Source: Halalkalibacterium ligniniphilum (lineage in GTDB: Bacteria > Bacillota > Bacilli > Bacillales > Bacillaceae_D). From it: 64,000 nucleotides of DNA. Where the stretch lies: positions 26,170 through 90,169 of the forward strand of contig NZ_ANNK01000076.1 of the NCBI RefSeq assembly GCF_000334155.1, in the 5' to 3' direction. Position 1 is the first letter of the stretch; each line of letters starts with the position of its first letter. The position numbers were made by a program, and so were the translations under genes. Under the pieces are notes generated by a model. It did not search any database. It was not told the origin of the DNA and worked only from the letters and a program-made list of their open reading frames with translations. This document shows positions 50,590 through 61,183 of the stretch, in pieces.

Positions 50590-52997
50590 TCGCAAAGGTG
50601 ATTGTAGATGTGCCTACTTCCCAAACGGATCGCGCCTTTGATTATTTAATTCCAGAAAAATGGACAGGGATTATTAGCCCAGGCATGCGTGTTGTTGTCC
50701 CTTTTGGTCCGCGAAAAATACAGGGGTTTGTTTTGAAGACAGAAGAGGATTCAACGGTTGCTAAAATGAAAGCAATCGAAGAAGTGCTTGATGTGGAACC
50801 GATTTTAACAAATGAGTTGCTTCGTCTAGGAGACTGGTTAACAGAACAAACGCTTTGCTACAAGGTGTCAGCCTATCAAGTGATGCTGCCAGCTGCCTTG
50901 CGAACAAAAGTGAAAAAGGAAATTCGCTGTCTTTGTTCCGTCAAGGAGCTTCCAGTTGCCTTGCAACCCTTTTTTAAAGAGAAGGGTTCAATTCAATGGG
51001 ATCACATTCAAAAGGAAGCACCTGAACTTTTACCGGAGCTGCAAAAAGCTGTTAAGAAAAAGCTCATAGACATGAATTACCGAGTACAAGAAAAAGGGAA
51101 GAAGAAAACGGAGAAGTTTATCCGTGTGGCAAAGCACGTCAACTCCTTACTTGAAGCTTTACAAATGATTGGGGCACGTGCTCATAAGCAGCGCGAGCTC
51201 CTTACATATTTGTATGAAGAAGGAAGAGCGGTTTCGATGAAAGCTCTTTTGGAAACAGGCAAGACAACAAGAGCAACGGTAAAAGGGTTGATTGAGAAGG
51301 GGTTCATTGTTGAAACGGATGAAGAAGTGTATCGAGATCCATTTTTAGAAAAAGAGATAAAGCCAACCAAGCCTTTGCCTTTGACAGCAGCACAGGAACA
51401 TGCGATAAACCCTATTTTTGCAGCGATTGAACGTCAGGTGTTTGAACCATTTCTTCTTCATGGCGTGACAGGGAGCGGGAAAACAGAAGTCTATTTACAA
51501 GCGATTGAAAGAGTACTCGCGAATGGGAAGGAAGCGATTGTGCTTGTCCCGGAAATTTCGTTAACACCGCAAATGGTGCAGCGGTTTAGAGCAAGGTTCG
51601 GGTCTTTGGTAGCTGTTCTCCATTCTGGTTTGTCGATGGGGGAAAAATATGATGAATGGCGAAAAATTCATCGAAAAGAAGTAAAGGTCGTCGTGGGCGC
51701 TCGCTCGGCTGTTTTTGCCCCGTTTGAAAATCTTGGGATCATTATTATAGATGAAGAGCATGAAAGCTCCTATAAGCAAGAAGAAAATCCACGGTACCAT
51801 GCTAGGGATGTGGCGATGTATAGAGGAGAGTTTCATCACTGCCCTGTCGTTCTTGGTAGTGCGACGCCGGCACTAGAGTCCTATGCACGAGCGAAGAGGA
51901 ATGTTTATACCCTTCTTCCGCTTACAGAGCGAGTCAACAATCGAGCGATGCCAACGGTTGAAGTGGTCGATATGAGGGATGAATTGAGGAATGGAAATCG
52001 CTCAATGTTTTCACAGGCATTATTTGAGAAATTACAACAACGGTTAGAACGAAAAGAGCAAAGTGTTCTCTTTTTAAATCGACGCGGGTATTCAACCTTT
52101 GTTATGTGCAGAGACTGTGGGTATGTGGCAAGCTGTGAGCATTGTGACATTTCCTTTACCTATCATCGTAGCCACCACTCATTAAAATGCCATTATTGCG
52201 GTCATGAGGAAAGAATGCCAGAAACCTGCCAATCATGTGGAAGCGAGCATATTCGCTTTTTTGGTTCAGGGACGCAGAAGGTTGAGGAAGAGCTTGCGAG
52301 AGTATTACCCGAAGCCCGTGTCATTCGAATGGATGTAGATACGACGAGAAAGAAAGGGGCTCATGAGCGGCTGCTCACGAAATTTGGTCAAGGTGACGCC
52401 GATATTTTACTCGGTACGCAAATGATTGCAAAGGGCCTCGATTTCCCGAACATTACCCTTGTCGGCGTGCTTGCAGCAGATTCCATGCTTCACATCCCTG
52501 ATTTTCGTGCGACTGAACGAACCTTTCAGCTTTTAGCTCAAGTAAGTGGTCGAGCTGGACGCCATCAGTTACCAGGTGAAGTCATTGTCCAGACCTATAC
52601 ACCTGATCATTATAGTATTGAGCTTGTAAAAGCCAATAACTATGAACAGTTCTATGAAGCTGAAATGAAATACCGCCGAATGAGTGGTTATCCACCTTAT
52701 TACTATTTAGCCTTGGTCAATGTTTCTCACCCTGAGCTTACAAAGGTAATCGGGGTCACCGAAAAAATTGTCCACTTCCTAAAAGATGAGCTTTCTAGTC
52801 AATCGGTTGTTCTAGGCCCTGTTGTCTCTCCTGTTGCACGTATTAAAGATAGATATCGATACCAATGTTTGATAAAATACAAAGTTGAACCAAACCTGAC
52901 AAAGATTTTAAAAGAAGTGCAGCAGCATTTTCTTCATGAGACAAGTCGAGGTCAACTTCAAGTAAATATTGATTTACAGCCTTATTTGTTCATGTAG
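50586..52997 (+). CDS. priA: Primosomal replication restart helicase PriA
   Basis: 3'-5' helicase that restarts stalled forks; 803 residues (805 in B. subtilis). ATG 50586 overlaps the coaBC stop. N-terminal 3'-BD domain (VPTSQTDRAFDYLIP), Walker A GVTGSGKTEVY at about residues 295-305, DEEH Walker B, and eight zinc-binding cysteines in CRDCG, CEHC, CHYCG and CQSCG. Unlike B. subtilis, fmt follows at once, without def between them. Confidence 0.96.
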   Translation: MIAKVIVDVPTSQTDRAFDYLIPEKWTGIISPGMRVVVPFGPRKIQGFVLKTEEDSTVAKMKAIEEVLDVEPILTNELLRLGDWLTEQTLCYKVSAYQVMLPAALRTKVKKEIRCLCSVKELPVALQPFFKEKGSIQWDHIQKEAPELLPELQKAVKKKLIDMNYRVQEKGKKKTEKFIRVAKHVNSLLEALQMIGARAHKQRELLTYLYEEGRAVSMKALLETGKTTRATVKGLIEKGFIVETDEEVYRDPFLEKEIKPTKPLPLTAAQEHAINPIFAAIERQVFEPFLLHGVTGSGKTEVYLQAIERVLANGKEAIVLVPEISLTPQMVQRFRARFGSLVAVLHSGLSMGEKYDEWRKIHRKEVKVVVGARSAVFAPFENLGIIIIDEEHESSYKQEENPRYHARDVAMYRGEFHHCPVVLGSATPALESYARAKRNVYTLLPLTERVNNRAMPTVEVVDMRDELRNGNRSMFSQALFEKLQQRLERKEQSVLFLNRRGYSTFVMCRDCGYVASCEHCDISFTYHRSHHSLKCHYCGHEERMPETCQSCGSEHIRFFGSGTQKVEEELARVLPEARVIRMDVDTTRKKGAHERLLTKFGQGDADILLGTQMIAKGLDFPNITLVGVLAADSMLHIPDFRATERTFQLLAQVSGRAGRHQLPGEVIVQTYTPDHYSIELVKANNYEQFYEAEMKYRRMSGYPPYYYLALVNVSHPELTKVIGVTEKIVHFLKDELSSQSVVLGPVVSPVARIKDRYRYQCLIKYKVEPNLTKILKEVQQHFLHETSRGQLQVNIDLQPYLFM

Positions 52998-53026
52998 GTT
53001 TTCGTTAGAAAGGTAGGAGCGGATAC

Positions 53027-53980
53027 ATGAAAATTGTGTTTATGGGAACACCGGACTTTTCTGTCCCGGTGCTTCGTCGTTTAATAGAGGATGGTTATAA
53101 GGTGGCAGCTGTTGTCACACAGCCAGATCGTCCTGTTGGTCGAAAGAGAGTGCTTACACCTCCTCCAGTAAAAGCAGAAGCAGAGCTGCATGGCATTCCG
53201 GTTTTGCAGCCAGAAAAAATTCGTGAAGAGGCAGAGCTGAAAAAAGTACTTGCGTTTGAACCAGATTTAATTGTCACTGCAGCCTTTGGTCAAATTTTAC
53301 CAAAAACATTACTTGATTACCCGAAGCATGGGTGCATTAATGTTCACGCTTCATTGCTACCGAAATATCGCGGTGGAGCACCGATTCATCAGGCGATTAT
53401 CGATGGAGAAGCAGAAACAGGTGTAACCATTATGTATATGGTTGAAAAACTCGACGCTGGGGATATTTTGACACAAGCTGCCGTGCCCATTGAAGCGAAC
53501 GATCATGTTGGTACCCTTCATAATAAATTAAGTGAAGCAGGCGCTGCGTTGCTAGGAAAAACGATTCCACTTCTTCTTTCTGGAGAAATCAAGCCGAAAA
53601 AGCAAAAGGATGAAGAGGCGACCTTCGCCCGAAATATTTCAAGGGAGATGGAAAAGCTCGACTGGAGCAAGGCTGGAGAAGTGCTATATAACCAGATTCG
53701 AGGCCTTCATCCATGGCCTGTTGCATACACCATGTGGAATAAAAAGCCGTTAAAAATTTGGTGGGCAGAAATTGAACAAAAAAACATGACAGGAGAACCA
53801 GGAACTGTACTCGCTCTGGAGAAAGATGGGATCGTTGTTGCAACTGGCAATGAGACGCCATTAAAAATTACTGATTTGCAGCCTTCAGGAAAAAAACGGA
53901 TGCTTGCAGGTGAATTTCTTCGGGGGAGCGGATCGAGTATGACAGTCGGAACACGTTTAGGAGATGACGATGGCGAGTAA
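53027..53980 (+). CDS. fmt: Methionyl-tRNA formyltransferase
   Basis: Formylates initiator Met-tRNA; 317 residues as in B. subtilis, ATG 53027 after AGGTAGGAG. Motifs: [11 protein letters not shown] at the N-terminus, the catalytic [18 protein letters not shown] at about residues 108-125 and the folate-site TIMYM region. It overlaps rsmB by 11 bases. Peptide deformylase, normally its partner in this operon, is absent here. Confidence 0.97.
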   Translation: MKIVFMGTPDFSVPVLRRLIEDGYKVAAVVTQPDRPVGRKRVLTPPPVKAEAELHGIPVLQPEKIREEAELKKVLAFEPDLIVTAAFGQILPKTLLDYPKHGCINVHASLLPKYRGGAPIHQAIIDGEAETGVTIMYMVEKLDAGDILTQAAVPIEANDHVGTLHNKLSEAGAALLGKTIPLLLSGEIKPKKQKDEEATFARNISREMEKLDWSKAGEVLYNQIRGLHPWPVAYTMWNKKPLKIWWAEIEQKNMTGEPGTVLALEKDGIVVATGNETPLKITDLQPSGKKRMLAGEFLRGSGSSMTVGTRLGDDDGE

Positions 53981-55346
53981 AAATGTACGTGAAGTAGCCC
54001 TCGATGCGTTGCTTCAAATTGAAAAAAACCAAGCATATAGCAATCTTTTATTAAATCAAACAGTAAAAAAATCTGGTCTTGAGCGTCGTGATGTCGCCTT
54101 GTTGACGGAGATCGTGTATGGGACGGTACAACGGCGAGATACACTCGATTTTTATTTGACACCTTTTATAAAGCAAGGTTTGAAAAAACTCGACACATGG
54201 GTAAAAGTTTTGCTTCGTCTTTCCGTGTATCAACTCATCTACTTAGACCGAGTTCCAGACCGGGCCATTTTTCATGAAGCGGTCAACATTGCAAAAAAAC
54301 GGGGTCATAAAGGGATTAGTGGGTTGGTAAATGGTGTCCTTCGTTCAATCCAGCGTGAGGGAATCCCAGATCTGAAGGATGTTAAAGATTCGGTTGAACG
54401 GTTGGCAATTTCCACTAGTCATCCTCGTTGGCTCGTGGAGCGTTGGATTTCACAATACGGGGAGGAGACGACAAAAGCGATGTGCGAAGAAAGCTTGATT
54501 CCTCCTCGAGTAACGGTTCGGGTCAATCGCTTGAAGGGAACGGTGGAAAATATTGCTCAGCAGCTTGAAGCAGAAGGATTGTCGGTTGCAAAGGGGGCTC
54601 TTTCTGAGGATGCACTGATGATTGAAAGAGGAAATGTCGTTCAAAGCAATGCGTTTCAAGAAGGGCTTATTACGATTCAAGATGAAAGCTCAATGCTTGT
54701 GGCACGAGCGGTGAATCCTGCACCTGGGATGGCAGTCCTTGATGCGTGTGCGGCTCCTGGCGGAAAGACGACCCATATCGCTGAGAGAATGGGTGACAAC
54801 GGTCTTGTCATCTCCCTTGATTTGCATGAGCATAAAGTGAAGCTGATTCAGGAACAAGTTGATCGTCTGCAGCTAACGAATGTTGAAGCTCATAGTATGG
54901 ATGCGCGCAAAGCGCAAGAAAAATGGGAGCCTGAAACCTTTGACCGGATTCTTGTCGATGCCCCTTGTACTGGTTTTGGAGTGATTCGTCGCAAGCCTGA
55001 CATTAAGTGGACGAAGACGGAAAAAGACATTGCTGCGATTCATAAGATTCAAACCGACATTCTTGAAGCGGTTGCTCCGTTGTTGAAGCAAGGGGGAACG
55101 TTGATCTATAGTACGTGTACGATTGATAAAGAGGAGAATGAGCAAACGGTACGTTCTTTTCTAAATCAACATCCATCTTTTCTCGTTGATCCTACGCTGT
55201 TTGATCGTCTGCCGAGCAAGGTGAAGGAAAAAGGTCGTGGTCAAGAAGGGATGGTTACCATTCTCCCGCATGATTTTGGAACGGATGGATTTTTTATCGC
55301 AAGCATGGTGAAACAGAAAGGAAGTGACAGAAGTGGAACAGCTTAA
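53970..55346 (+). CDS. rsmB: 16S rRNA m5C967 methyltransferase RsmB
   Basis: 458 residues; ATG 53970, 6 bases after AGGAG, is preferred over ATG 53964. An N-terminal NusB-like domain covers about residues 1-140. The SAM-binding MTase domain has [15 protein letters not shown], the DAPCTGFG catalytic Cys motif and [11 protein letters not shown] with the second Cys. It overlaps rlmN by 14 bases. Confidence 0.95.
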   Translation: MASKNVREVALDALLQIEKNQAYSNLLLNQTVKKSGLERRDVALLTEIVYGTVQRRDTLDFYLTPFIKQGLKKLDTWVKVLLRLSVYQLIYLDRVPDRAIFHEAVNIAKKRGHKGISGLVNGVLRSIQREGIPDLKDVKDSVERLAISTSHPRWLVERWISQYGEETTKAMCEESLIPPRVTVRVNRLKGTVENIAQQLEAEGLSVAKGALSEDALMIERGNVVQSNAFQEGLITIQDESSMLVARAVNPAPGMAVLDACAAPGGKTTHIAERMGDNGLVISLDLHEHKVKLIQEQVDRLQLTNVEAHSMDARKAQEKWEPETFDRILVDAPCTGFGVIRRKPDIKWTKTEKDIAAIHKIQTDILEAVAPLLKQGGTLIYSTCTIDKEENEQTVRSFLNQHPSFLVDPTLFDRLPSKVKEKGRGQEGMVTILPHDFGTDGFFIASMVKQKGSDRSGTA

Positions 55347-56421
55347 AGTTGAGGTACAACCTAAGCAGGTAGGCGACCTGCCTTCTATTTATACGCTACA
55401 ATTTCACGAGCTTGAGGCATGGTTAAAGGCAGAGGGGGAGCCAAAATTTCGCGCAACCCAAATTTTTGAATGGCTGTATAAAAAACGTGTCAAAGATTAT
55501 GAAGAGATGACCAATTTATCAAAGGAATTACGTGCGAAGTTGGCGAATGCTTTTACTTTAACGATATTAAAGATTGTTACGAAGCAGGTTTCCTCTGATG
55601 GGACGGTGAAATTTTTATTTGAACTTCACGATGGTTATTCGATTGAAACGGTGGTCATGCGCCATGATTATGGAAACAGTGTATGTGTGACCACTCAAGT
55701 TGGTTGTCGCTTAGGCTGTACGTTTTGTGCCTCCACATTAGGGGGACTGAAACGAAACCTTGAAGCGGGGGAAATTGTTGCACAAGTGCTTGAATCTCAG
55801 CGTGCGATGGATGAAGAGAAAGAGCGAGTGAGCTCCATCGTTGTCATGGGAATTGGCGAACCGTTTGATAACTATCAAGCACTTATACCGTTTCTAAAAA
55901 CAGTCAATCATGAAAAGGGACTAAATATTGGGGCGCGTCATATTACCGTTTCAACAAGTGGGGTTGTACCAAAAATTTATCAATTTGCAGATGAAGGAAT
56001 GCAAATAAATTTTGCAATCTCCCTGCATGCACCGAACACAGAATTACGAAGCAAGCTAATGCCAGTAAATCGAGCCTGGCCCCTTTCAAAATTGATGGAG
56101 GCGATTCGTTATTACATTGATAAGACCGGCAGACGTGTAACCTTTGAGTATGGCTTGTTTGGTGGCGAAAATGACCAGATCGAGCATGCTGAGCAGCTGG
56201 CTGATCTTATCTCCAATATTAAATGTCACGTCAATCTTATCCCCGTTAATTACGTGCCAGAACGGGATTATGTACGAACACCAAGGGAGCAAATTTTTGC
56301 CTTTGAAAAAGCGTTAAAAAATCGGGGCATTAATGTCACGATTCGTCGAGAGCAAGGACATGATATTGATGCTGCATGTGGACAGCTACGTGCGAAGGAG
56401 CGGAAAGAAGAAACGAGGTGA
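55333..56421 (+). CDS. rlmN: Dual-specificity 23S rRNA/tRNA m2A methyltransferase RlmN
   Basis: Radical SAM enzyme that methylates C2 of A2503 in 23S rRNA. GTG 55333 at 10 bases from AGGA gives 362 residues; GTG 55324 sits on top of the ribosome-binding site. Cluster motif [12 protein letters not shown] is at about residues 117-128, and the resolving Cys is in DAACGQLR near the C-terminus. [11 protein letters not shown] and the AGC-like tail support RlmN rather than Cfr. Confidence 0.94.
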   Translation: MEQLKVEVQPKQVGDLPSIYTLQFHELEAWLKAEGEPKFRATQIFEWLYKKRVKDYEEMTNLSKELRAKLANAFTLTILKIVTKQVSSDGTVKFLFELHDGYSIETVVMRHDYGNSVCVTTQVGCRLGCTFCASTLGGLKRNLEAGEIVAQVLESQRAMDEEKERVSSIVVMGIGEPFDNYQALIPFLKTVNHEKGLNIGARHITVSTSGVVPKIYQFADEGMQINFAISLHAPNTELRSKLMPVNRAWPLSKLMEAIRYYIDKTGRRVTFEYGLFGGENDQIEHAEQLADLISNIKCHVNLIPVNYVPERDYVRTPREQIFAFEKALKNRGINVTIRREQGHDIDAACGQLRAKERKEETR

Positions 56422-56427
56422 CCGAGC

Positions 56428-57174
56428 TTGGACTTTGCCTTTCTAACAGATGTAGGAAGATTACGTCCTCATAATGAAGACAATGGTGGGATTGTAGTCA
56501 ATCGAAGTGGTGTCATGGCAGTTGTAGCAGATGGAATGGGTGGACACCAAGCTGGAGATGTGGCAAGTAAAATGGCCTATGATTTACTCGAAGAGGCATG
56601 GCAAAAAGAGCCGCAGTTTGAATCAACACAGCAGGTTGAACAGTGGCTCACTGAAAACATCGCCCGTATAAATATTTCGCTTTATGACCGGGCAAAGATG
56701 GACCCTAACTGTCAAGGGATGGGAACAACGCTTGTCGTAGCGGTTTTTATTGATGAGATGCTTTCCATTGCTCATATTGGTGATAGTCGTGCCTACTTAT
56801 TGAATCAATTTGGGTTTACGCAAAAAACGAACGACCATTCCTTAGTAAACGAATTGGTTCGCACCGGTCAAATTACAGATGAAGAAGCAGAAAACCACCC
56901 ACGAAAAAATGTATTACTCCGTGCTCTTGGGACCGAACGTGAAGTAAAGATGGATGTTCAGTCATTGAATTGGGAGCAAGGAGACATTCTATTGCTCTGT
57001 TCAGACGGGCTTTCAAACAAAGTTGATCATGATGATATACTCTCCATCCTAAAACAAACAAACACTGTAACATCTAAGGTGGAGCAGCTTATTGAGCTGG
57101 CAAATATTCGTGGTGGGGAAGACAATATTACCGTCGCGCTCATCGAAAACACAGGTGTGTCAGATGAGAGGTGA
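56428..57174 (+). CDS. prpC: PP2C-type serine/threonine phosphatase PrpC (Stp)
   Basis: Dephosphorylates PrkC and its targets. TTG 56428, 7 bases after GAGGTG, gives 248 residues. Metal-binding PP2C motifs are NEDN, ADGMGGHQAGDVAS, HIGDSRAYL, SDGLSNKV and GGEDNITVA. It pairs with prkC, which starts 5 bases after its stop, forming the standard phosphatase-kinase pair. Confidence 0.97.
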   Translation: MDFAFLTDVGRLRPHNEDNGGIVVNRSGVMAVVADGMGGHQAGDVASKMAYDLLEEAWQKEPQFESTQQVEQWLTENIARINISLYDRAKMDPNCQGMGTTLVVAVFIDEMLSIAHIGDSRAYLLNQFGFTQKTNDHSLVNELVRTGQITDEEAENHPRKNVLLRALGTEREVKMDVQSLNWEQGDILLLCSDGLSNKVDHDDILSILKQTNTVTSKVEQLIELANIRGGEDNITVALIENTGVSDER

Positions 57175-57179
57175 TGAAC

Positions 57180-59216
57180 ATGATTGGAAAGCGAATTAGT
57201 GGACGCTATGAAATCTTAGAAACCATTGGCGGAGGAGGCATGGCAGACGTCTATAAGGCGCGTGATGCCATTCTTGATCGCTATGTTGCAGTAAAGGTGC
57301 TGCAGCCCCAGTTTTCAAAAGATGAGCAATTTATTAAACGGTTTCGGCGTGAAGCGCAGGCGGCTACAAGCCTAGCTCACCCAAATGTCGTTAACATTTA
57401 TGATGTCGGTGAAGAAGCAGATTTATATTACATCGTCATGGAGTATGTTGAAGGAGCGACATTAAAAGAGCTGATTCAAGAACGAGGCCCATTGTCCCTT
57501 AATGAGACCGTTGATTGGATGGGGCAAATTATGTCGGCGATCGCACATGCCCATGAAAATCAAATCGTTCATCGTGATATCAAACCACATAATATTTTAA
57601 TTCGTACAGACGGGGTAGCAAAGGTAACGGACTTTGGGATCGCTCGGGCCATGTCTTCAGCGACGATTACCCATACAAACTCTGTGATGGGATCGGTTCA
57701 TTATTTATCCCCTGAGCAAGCTCGGGGTGGATTGGTCACGTTTAAGTCTGACATTTATTCGCTCGGGATCGTCCTTTATGAAATGGTAACAGGACAGCTT
57801 CCTTTTTCAGGTGATACAGCTGTTTCCATTGCCATTAAGCATCTACAAAACGAGATGCCATCTCCACGGGACCTCAACCCTGATTTGCCACAAAGTATCG
57901 AAAATATTATTTTACGGGCAACGGCAAAAGACCCTTTTTATCGGTACGAAACGGTACAAGATATGGAAGAAGATCTTGAAACAGCCCTCGACCCGAGTAG
58001 GTATGATGAAGCGCCGTTTAAAATTTTGCAGGATGATGAAGAAATAACAAAGGCGATTCCGATCATCACGGACAAGCAACTACAACAACAAGATATGGAA
58101 AAAACGGTTGAAGTGATACCGCCGTATGTAAAAATGGCAAAGGAAAAGGAAGATCCAACAGAGGCTGAACCAAATTCAAAGCCGGCGAAAAAAAATAAAA
58201 GAAAAAGATGGCTTGTCATTTTGCTTGTGGCTTTGTTTGTCCTTATTGGTTCAACGATTGCGGCATTTGCCCTATTTCCAAGCTTCTTCCGTGTCGATGA
58301 AGTAGAGATTCCAAATGTAACAGAGATGGAATATGAAGAAGCCGAACAGCAGATCACAGCTTTAAATTTGCAGGTGGAGCGTGAAGACATCTTCGAGGAT
58401 AATGATCTTCCTGCTGGCTATGTTGTCAGACAAAATCCAGCGCCAGGCTCAATGGTAAAAGAAAATTCAACGGTTAGACTTTTTGTTAATGGTGAGCAAC
58501 AAGAAGAAATGATCGATGTTGTCGGAATCTCTCTTGACGAGGCAAAAAGATTACTAGAACAATTTAAATTCCAGGACATTGAATATGTTGCGAGAGAAAC
58601 AAATGATGTAGCGCCAGGAATTGTTCTCGCTCAGCAGCCTCAAGCAAATGAGACAATCACCGTCAACGAAACAACGGTGTATATTACCTACAGTGCTGAT
58701 CAGGAAATCCGCTTACGGAATTTAGAAGGATTACATGAAAATGATGCACGTGCGTATTTAGATGATGAGCAGCTTTCTGGACGATTTTCTTACGATTACT
58801 CCGATTCCGTAGCTGAAGGAAGGGTGATCAGTCAATCACCGAGTGCAGCCACAAGTGTCAGTCCAGGTGCTGAAGTCCAGCTAGTTATCTCACGGGGGCC
58901 TAGACCAGACCCTGCACCTCAACCCAAACAACTTGATGAGCCAACTCAGCCGGAACAGCCTGAAACTCGGAATCACGATGTGAACCAAACAATTGAAGTC
59001 TCTGAGGAGGATCGGGAGGCAGGTCGTACGTTTGATGTTCGCATCATCTATCGTGATGCAACGACAGGTGGTCAAGATGAAGTATTTGTCGAGGAAACGA
59101 TCAGTGAGACGAAAACCTATCGCATTCCATTACGTGCGAGCCGAGAGCAAAGTGGATCGTTTGATATTTACATCAATGGCGAATATGTTCAATCGTCACG
59201 GGAGTACAGATATTAA
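57180..59216 (+). CDS. prkC: Serine/threonine protein kinase PrkC with PASTA repeats
   Basis: Membrane kinase that senses muropeptides and triggers spore germination in B. subtilis. ATG 57180, 6 bases after GAGAGGTG, gives 678 residues (648 in B. subtilis). Kinase domain at about residues 10-270 with GGGGMADVYKA, VAVKVL, HRDIKPHN and TDFGIA. One membrane segment at about 343-363. Three extracellular PASTA repeats start near residues 374, 443 and 510, and a C-terminal domain of about 100 residues follows. A Pro/Gln/Glu-rich linker precedes that domain. Confidence 0.95.
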   Translation: MIGKRISGRYEILETIGGGGMADVYKARDAILDRYVAVKVLQPQFSKDEQFIKRFRREAQAATSLAHPNVVNIYDVGEEADLYYIVMEYVEGATLKELIQERGPLSLNETVDWMGQIMSAIAHAHENQIVHRDIKPHNILIRTDGVAKVTDFGIARAMSSATITHTNSVMGSVHYLSPEQARGGLVTFKSDIYSLGIVLYEMVTGQLPFSGDTAVSIAIKHLQNEMPSPRDLNPDLPQSIENIILRATAKDPFYRYETVQDMEEDLETALDPSRYDEAPFKILQDDEEITKAIPIITDKQLQQQDMEKTVEVIPPYVKMAKEKEDPTEAEPNSKPAKKNKRKRWLVILLVALFVLIGSTIAAFALFPSFFRVDEVEIPNVTEMEYEEAEQQITALNLQVEREDIFEDNDLPAGYVVRQNPAPGSMVKENSTVRLFVNGEQQEEMIDVVGISLDEAKRLLEQFKFQDIEYVARETNDVAPGIVLAQQPQANETITVNETTVYITYSADQEIRLRNLEGLHENDARAYLDDEQLSGRFSYDYSDSVAEGRVISQSPSAATSVSPGAEVQLVISRGPRPDPAPQPKQLDEPTQPEQPETRNHDVNQTIEVSEEDREAGRTFDVRIIYRDATTGGQDEVFVEETISETKTYRIPLRASREQSGSFDIYINGEYVQSSREYRY

Positions 59217-59222
59217 TCATGG

Positions 59223-59253
59223 GAGCTTGGCAAACATTGCTAAGCTCTTTTTT
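59223..59253 (+). terminator. Intrinsic terminator after prkC
   Basis: GAGCTTGGC pairs with GCTAAGCTC (one mismatch) around AAACATT and is followed by seven T. Confidence 0.88.
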
Positions 59254-59337
59254 GTACGGTAAGAAGTTATAATTTTTTAACATCGGAGTTTATCGACAAT
59301 GTTAAAAATTTGATTGCCTAAGTATAACTGCAACGAA

Positions 59338-59372
59338 GGCTTTCGCTATGAAGGTCTTGGTGAAAAGGCAAG
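59338..59372 (+). repeat. 35-nt structured element, copy B
   Basis: Begins GGCTTTCGCTATGAAGG and ends GAAAAGGCAAG; 29/35 identical to copy A at 25291-25325. Differences at stem positions keep pairing through G-T pairs (CGCTA with TGGTG). A T-rich stretch follows both copies. It lies in the 316-base prkC-rsgA gap, which otherwise holds only the terminator and the rsgA ribosome-binding site. Confidence 0.55.
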
Positions 59373-59532
59373 TTTTGTTTATATTTTTGCACATTCATGG
59401 AAACGAATAGGGGTTTCTTTTTCGCAAAAAGGTGAAGCGTGTGTCTATAAAGGGTTCTAAGCATTCACAATCAAGTGGTTTTCAAGTAAAATAAGAATGG
59501 TTCATTTGTCCGAAATCAAGAAGGAGGTTTGC

Positions 59533-60414
59533 ATGGCCACAGGAAAAATTATAAAAGCATTAAGCGGCTTTTATTATGTTCAGAATGAGAGCGGGATTTT
59601 TCAGTGCCGAGCCCGTGGCAATTTTCGTAAACGCAGCATAAAGCCTCTTGTAGGAGACGAGGTTGAATTTGAAGCAGAAAATCATACGGATGGGTATGTC
59701 ATGGACGTATTTGAACGAAAGAATGAGTTAAATCGTCCGCCGATTGCAAATGTCGATCAAGCCTTACTGGTATTTTCAGCAACCGAACCTGATTTCAGTT
59801 CGCTTTTGTTGGATCGCTTTTTAGTGCATGTAGAAGTTCATGACATAAAGCCAATCATTGTGATTAGCAAAATGGATTTAATAAACGACATGGAGGCGGC
59901 AAATCTCTATGAGTATAAGCAAAGCTATGAGCAAATGGGCTATCGCGTGATTTTTACTTCTACGGTTGAACCAAAAGGCTTGGGCGATGTTGTATCAGTG
60001 CTGAATGAACGGGTGACAGTTGTCGCTGGTCAATCTGGTGTTGGGAAATCCTCCCTCTTAAATGCGTTAATTTCAGGCTTAAACATGGAGACAAATGAAA
60101 TTTCAACCCATTTAGGAAGAGGAAAGCATACAACCAGGCATGTGGAGCTAATTCCATTTGGAGGAGGACTTGTTGCTGATACACCTGGATTCAGTTCACT
60201 CGACTTTATTCACCTTGAGGCAGACGAACTGTCTCTTCAATTCCCAGAAATGCGAGAAAGGGTAGCGGACTGCAAATTTCGGGGGTGTACCCATACGTCT
60301 GAGCCTGGCTGTGCGGTAAAAGCTGCTTTAGAACAAAAAGAAATTTTTACGTTTCGTTATGAGCACTATCTTCAATTTTTAGATGAAATAAAAAGTCAAA
60401 AGCGGAGGTATTAA
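59533..60414 (+). CDS. rsgA: Ribosome small subunit-dependent GTPase RsgA (CpgA)
   Basis: Circularly permuted GTPase that matures 30S subunits; 293 residues (298 in B. subtilis). ATG 59533 follows a perfect AAGGAGG. OB fold at about residues 1-70; permuted G motifs are G4 VISKMDL, G1 [14 protein letters not shown] and G3 DTPGFSS. The zinc site includes Cys and His in [18 protein letters not shown]. It is often a PrkC target. rpe follows 2 bases later. Confidence 0.96.
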   Translation: MATGKIIKALSGFYYVQNESGIFQCRARGNFRKRSIKPLVGDEVEFEAENHTDGYVMDVFERKNELNRPPIANVDQALLVFSATEPDFSSLLLDRFLVHVEVHDIKPIIVISKMDLINDMEAANLYEYKQSYEQMGYRVIFTSTVEPKGLGDVVSVLNERVTVVAGQSGVGKSSLLNALISGLNMETNEISTHLGRGKHTTRHVELIPFGGGLVADTPGFSSLDFIHLEADELSLQFPEMRERVADCKFRGCTHTSEPGCAVKAALEQKEIFTFRYEHYLQFLDEIKSQKRRY

Positions 60415-60416
60415 CG

Positions 60417-61061
60417 ATGATTAAAATCGCACCTTCAATCCTCTCAGCAGATTTTGCGAAGCTTGGTGAGGAAGTGAAGTCTGTGGAGCAAGGTGGGGCT
60501 GATTATATCCATGTGGATGTCATGGACGGACATTTTGTTCCAAACCTGACAATTGGTCCTTTAATTGTGGAAGCGATACGGCCAATTACTTCACTTCCCC
60601 TAGATGTTCATTTAATGATCGAACAGCCGGATCGGTATATTCCGTCATTTGCAAAAGCAGGTGCCGACATTTTGTCGGTGCATGTTGAAGCGTGCCCTCA
60701 CCTACATCGTACACTTTGTCTCATTAAGGATCATGGCGTCAAACCAGGAGTAGTACTAAATCCTGCAACTCCCATACAAATGATTCAGCACGTGTTAGAG
60801 GAAGTTGAGCTTGTCCTATTAATGACCGTTAATCCCGGCTTTGGCGGACAAGCATTCATACCGTCCGCCTTACCGAAAATAAAAGAATTGGCACGCTTAG
60901 CTGCTGAAAAAGGATTATCTTTTGACATTGAGGTAGACGGTGGCATCAATGAGCAGACGGCTAAGCAATGTGTGGATGCAGGGGCGAACGTGCTTGTGGC
61001 AGGTTCTTCGATTTATCATGAGGAGAATCGAAAGAAAGCAATTGAAGCGCTTCGCGGATAA
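60417..61061 (+). CDS. rpe: Ribulose-phosphate 3-epimerase
   Basis: Pentose phosphate pathway enzyme, 214 residues, ATG 60417 after GGAGG of the rsgA end. TIM-barrel motifs are [39 protein letters not shown] sequence (here [14 protein letters not shown]) and the catalytic Asp in EVDGGIN. In B. subtilis thiN follows; here a structured non-coding region follows instead. Confidence 0.97.
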   Translation: MIKIAPSILSADFAKLGEEVKSVEQGGADYIHVDVMDGHFVPNLTIGPLIVEAIRPITSLPLDVHLMIEQPDRYIPSFAKAGADILSVHVEACPHLHRTLCLIKDHGVKPGVVLNPATPIQMIQHVLEEVELVLLMTVNPGFGGQAFIPSALPKIKELARLAAEKGLSFDIEVDGGINEQTAKQCVDAGANVLVAGSSIYHEENRKKAIEALRG

Positions 61062-61070
61062 AAAATGAGG

Positions 61071-61183
61071 AAGAGGCTTACTTATAGGAAGTCGTACATT
61101 CAGGCACAATATGTTTGTGCTGCGTAATCTAGTATGCTAGTTCTACTAGGGCGACTTTTTCACATAAGTTGGCCTCTTTTTTT
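61071..61183 (+). repeat. Long three-way-junction inverted repeat ending in a T-run
   Basis: 61071-61085 pairs with 61178-61064-side strand 61164-61178 (AAGAGGC...ACTTAT with ATAAGT...GCCTCTT, one mismatch). 61086-61094 then pairs with 61152-61160, across a 3-base bulge. Inside are two hairpins: GCACAA/TTGTGC (61104-61120) and CTAGTA/TACTAG (61129-61149). A run of T from 61177 follows. It can act as the rpe terminator. The fold is too elaborate for a simple terminator; it may be a repeat element or a regulatory RNA. Confidence 0.6.
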
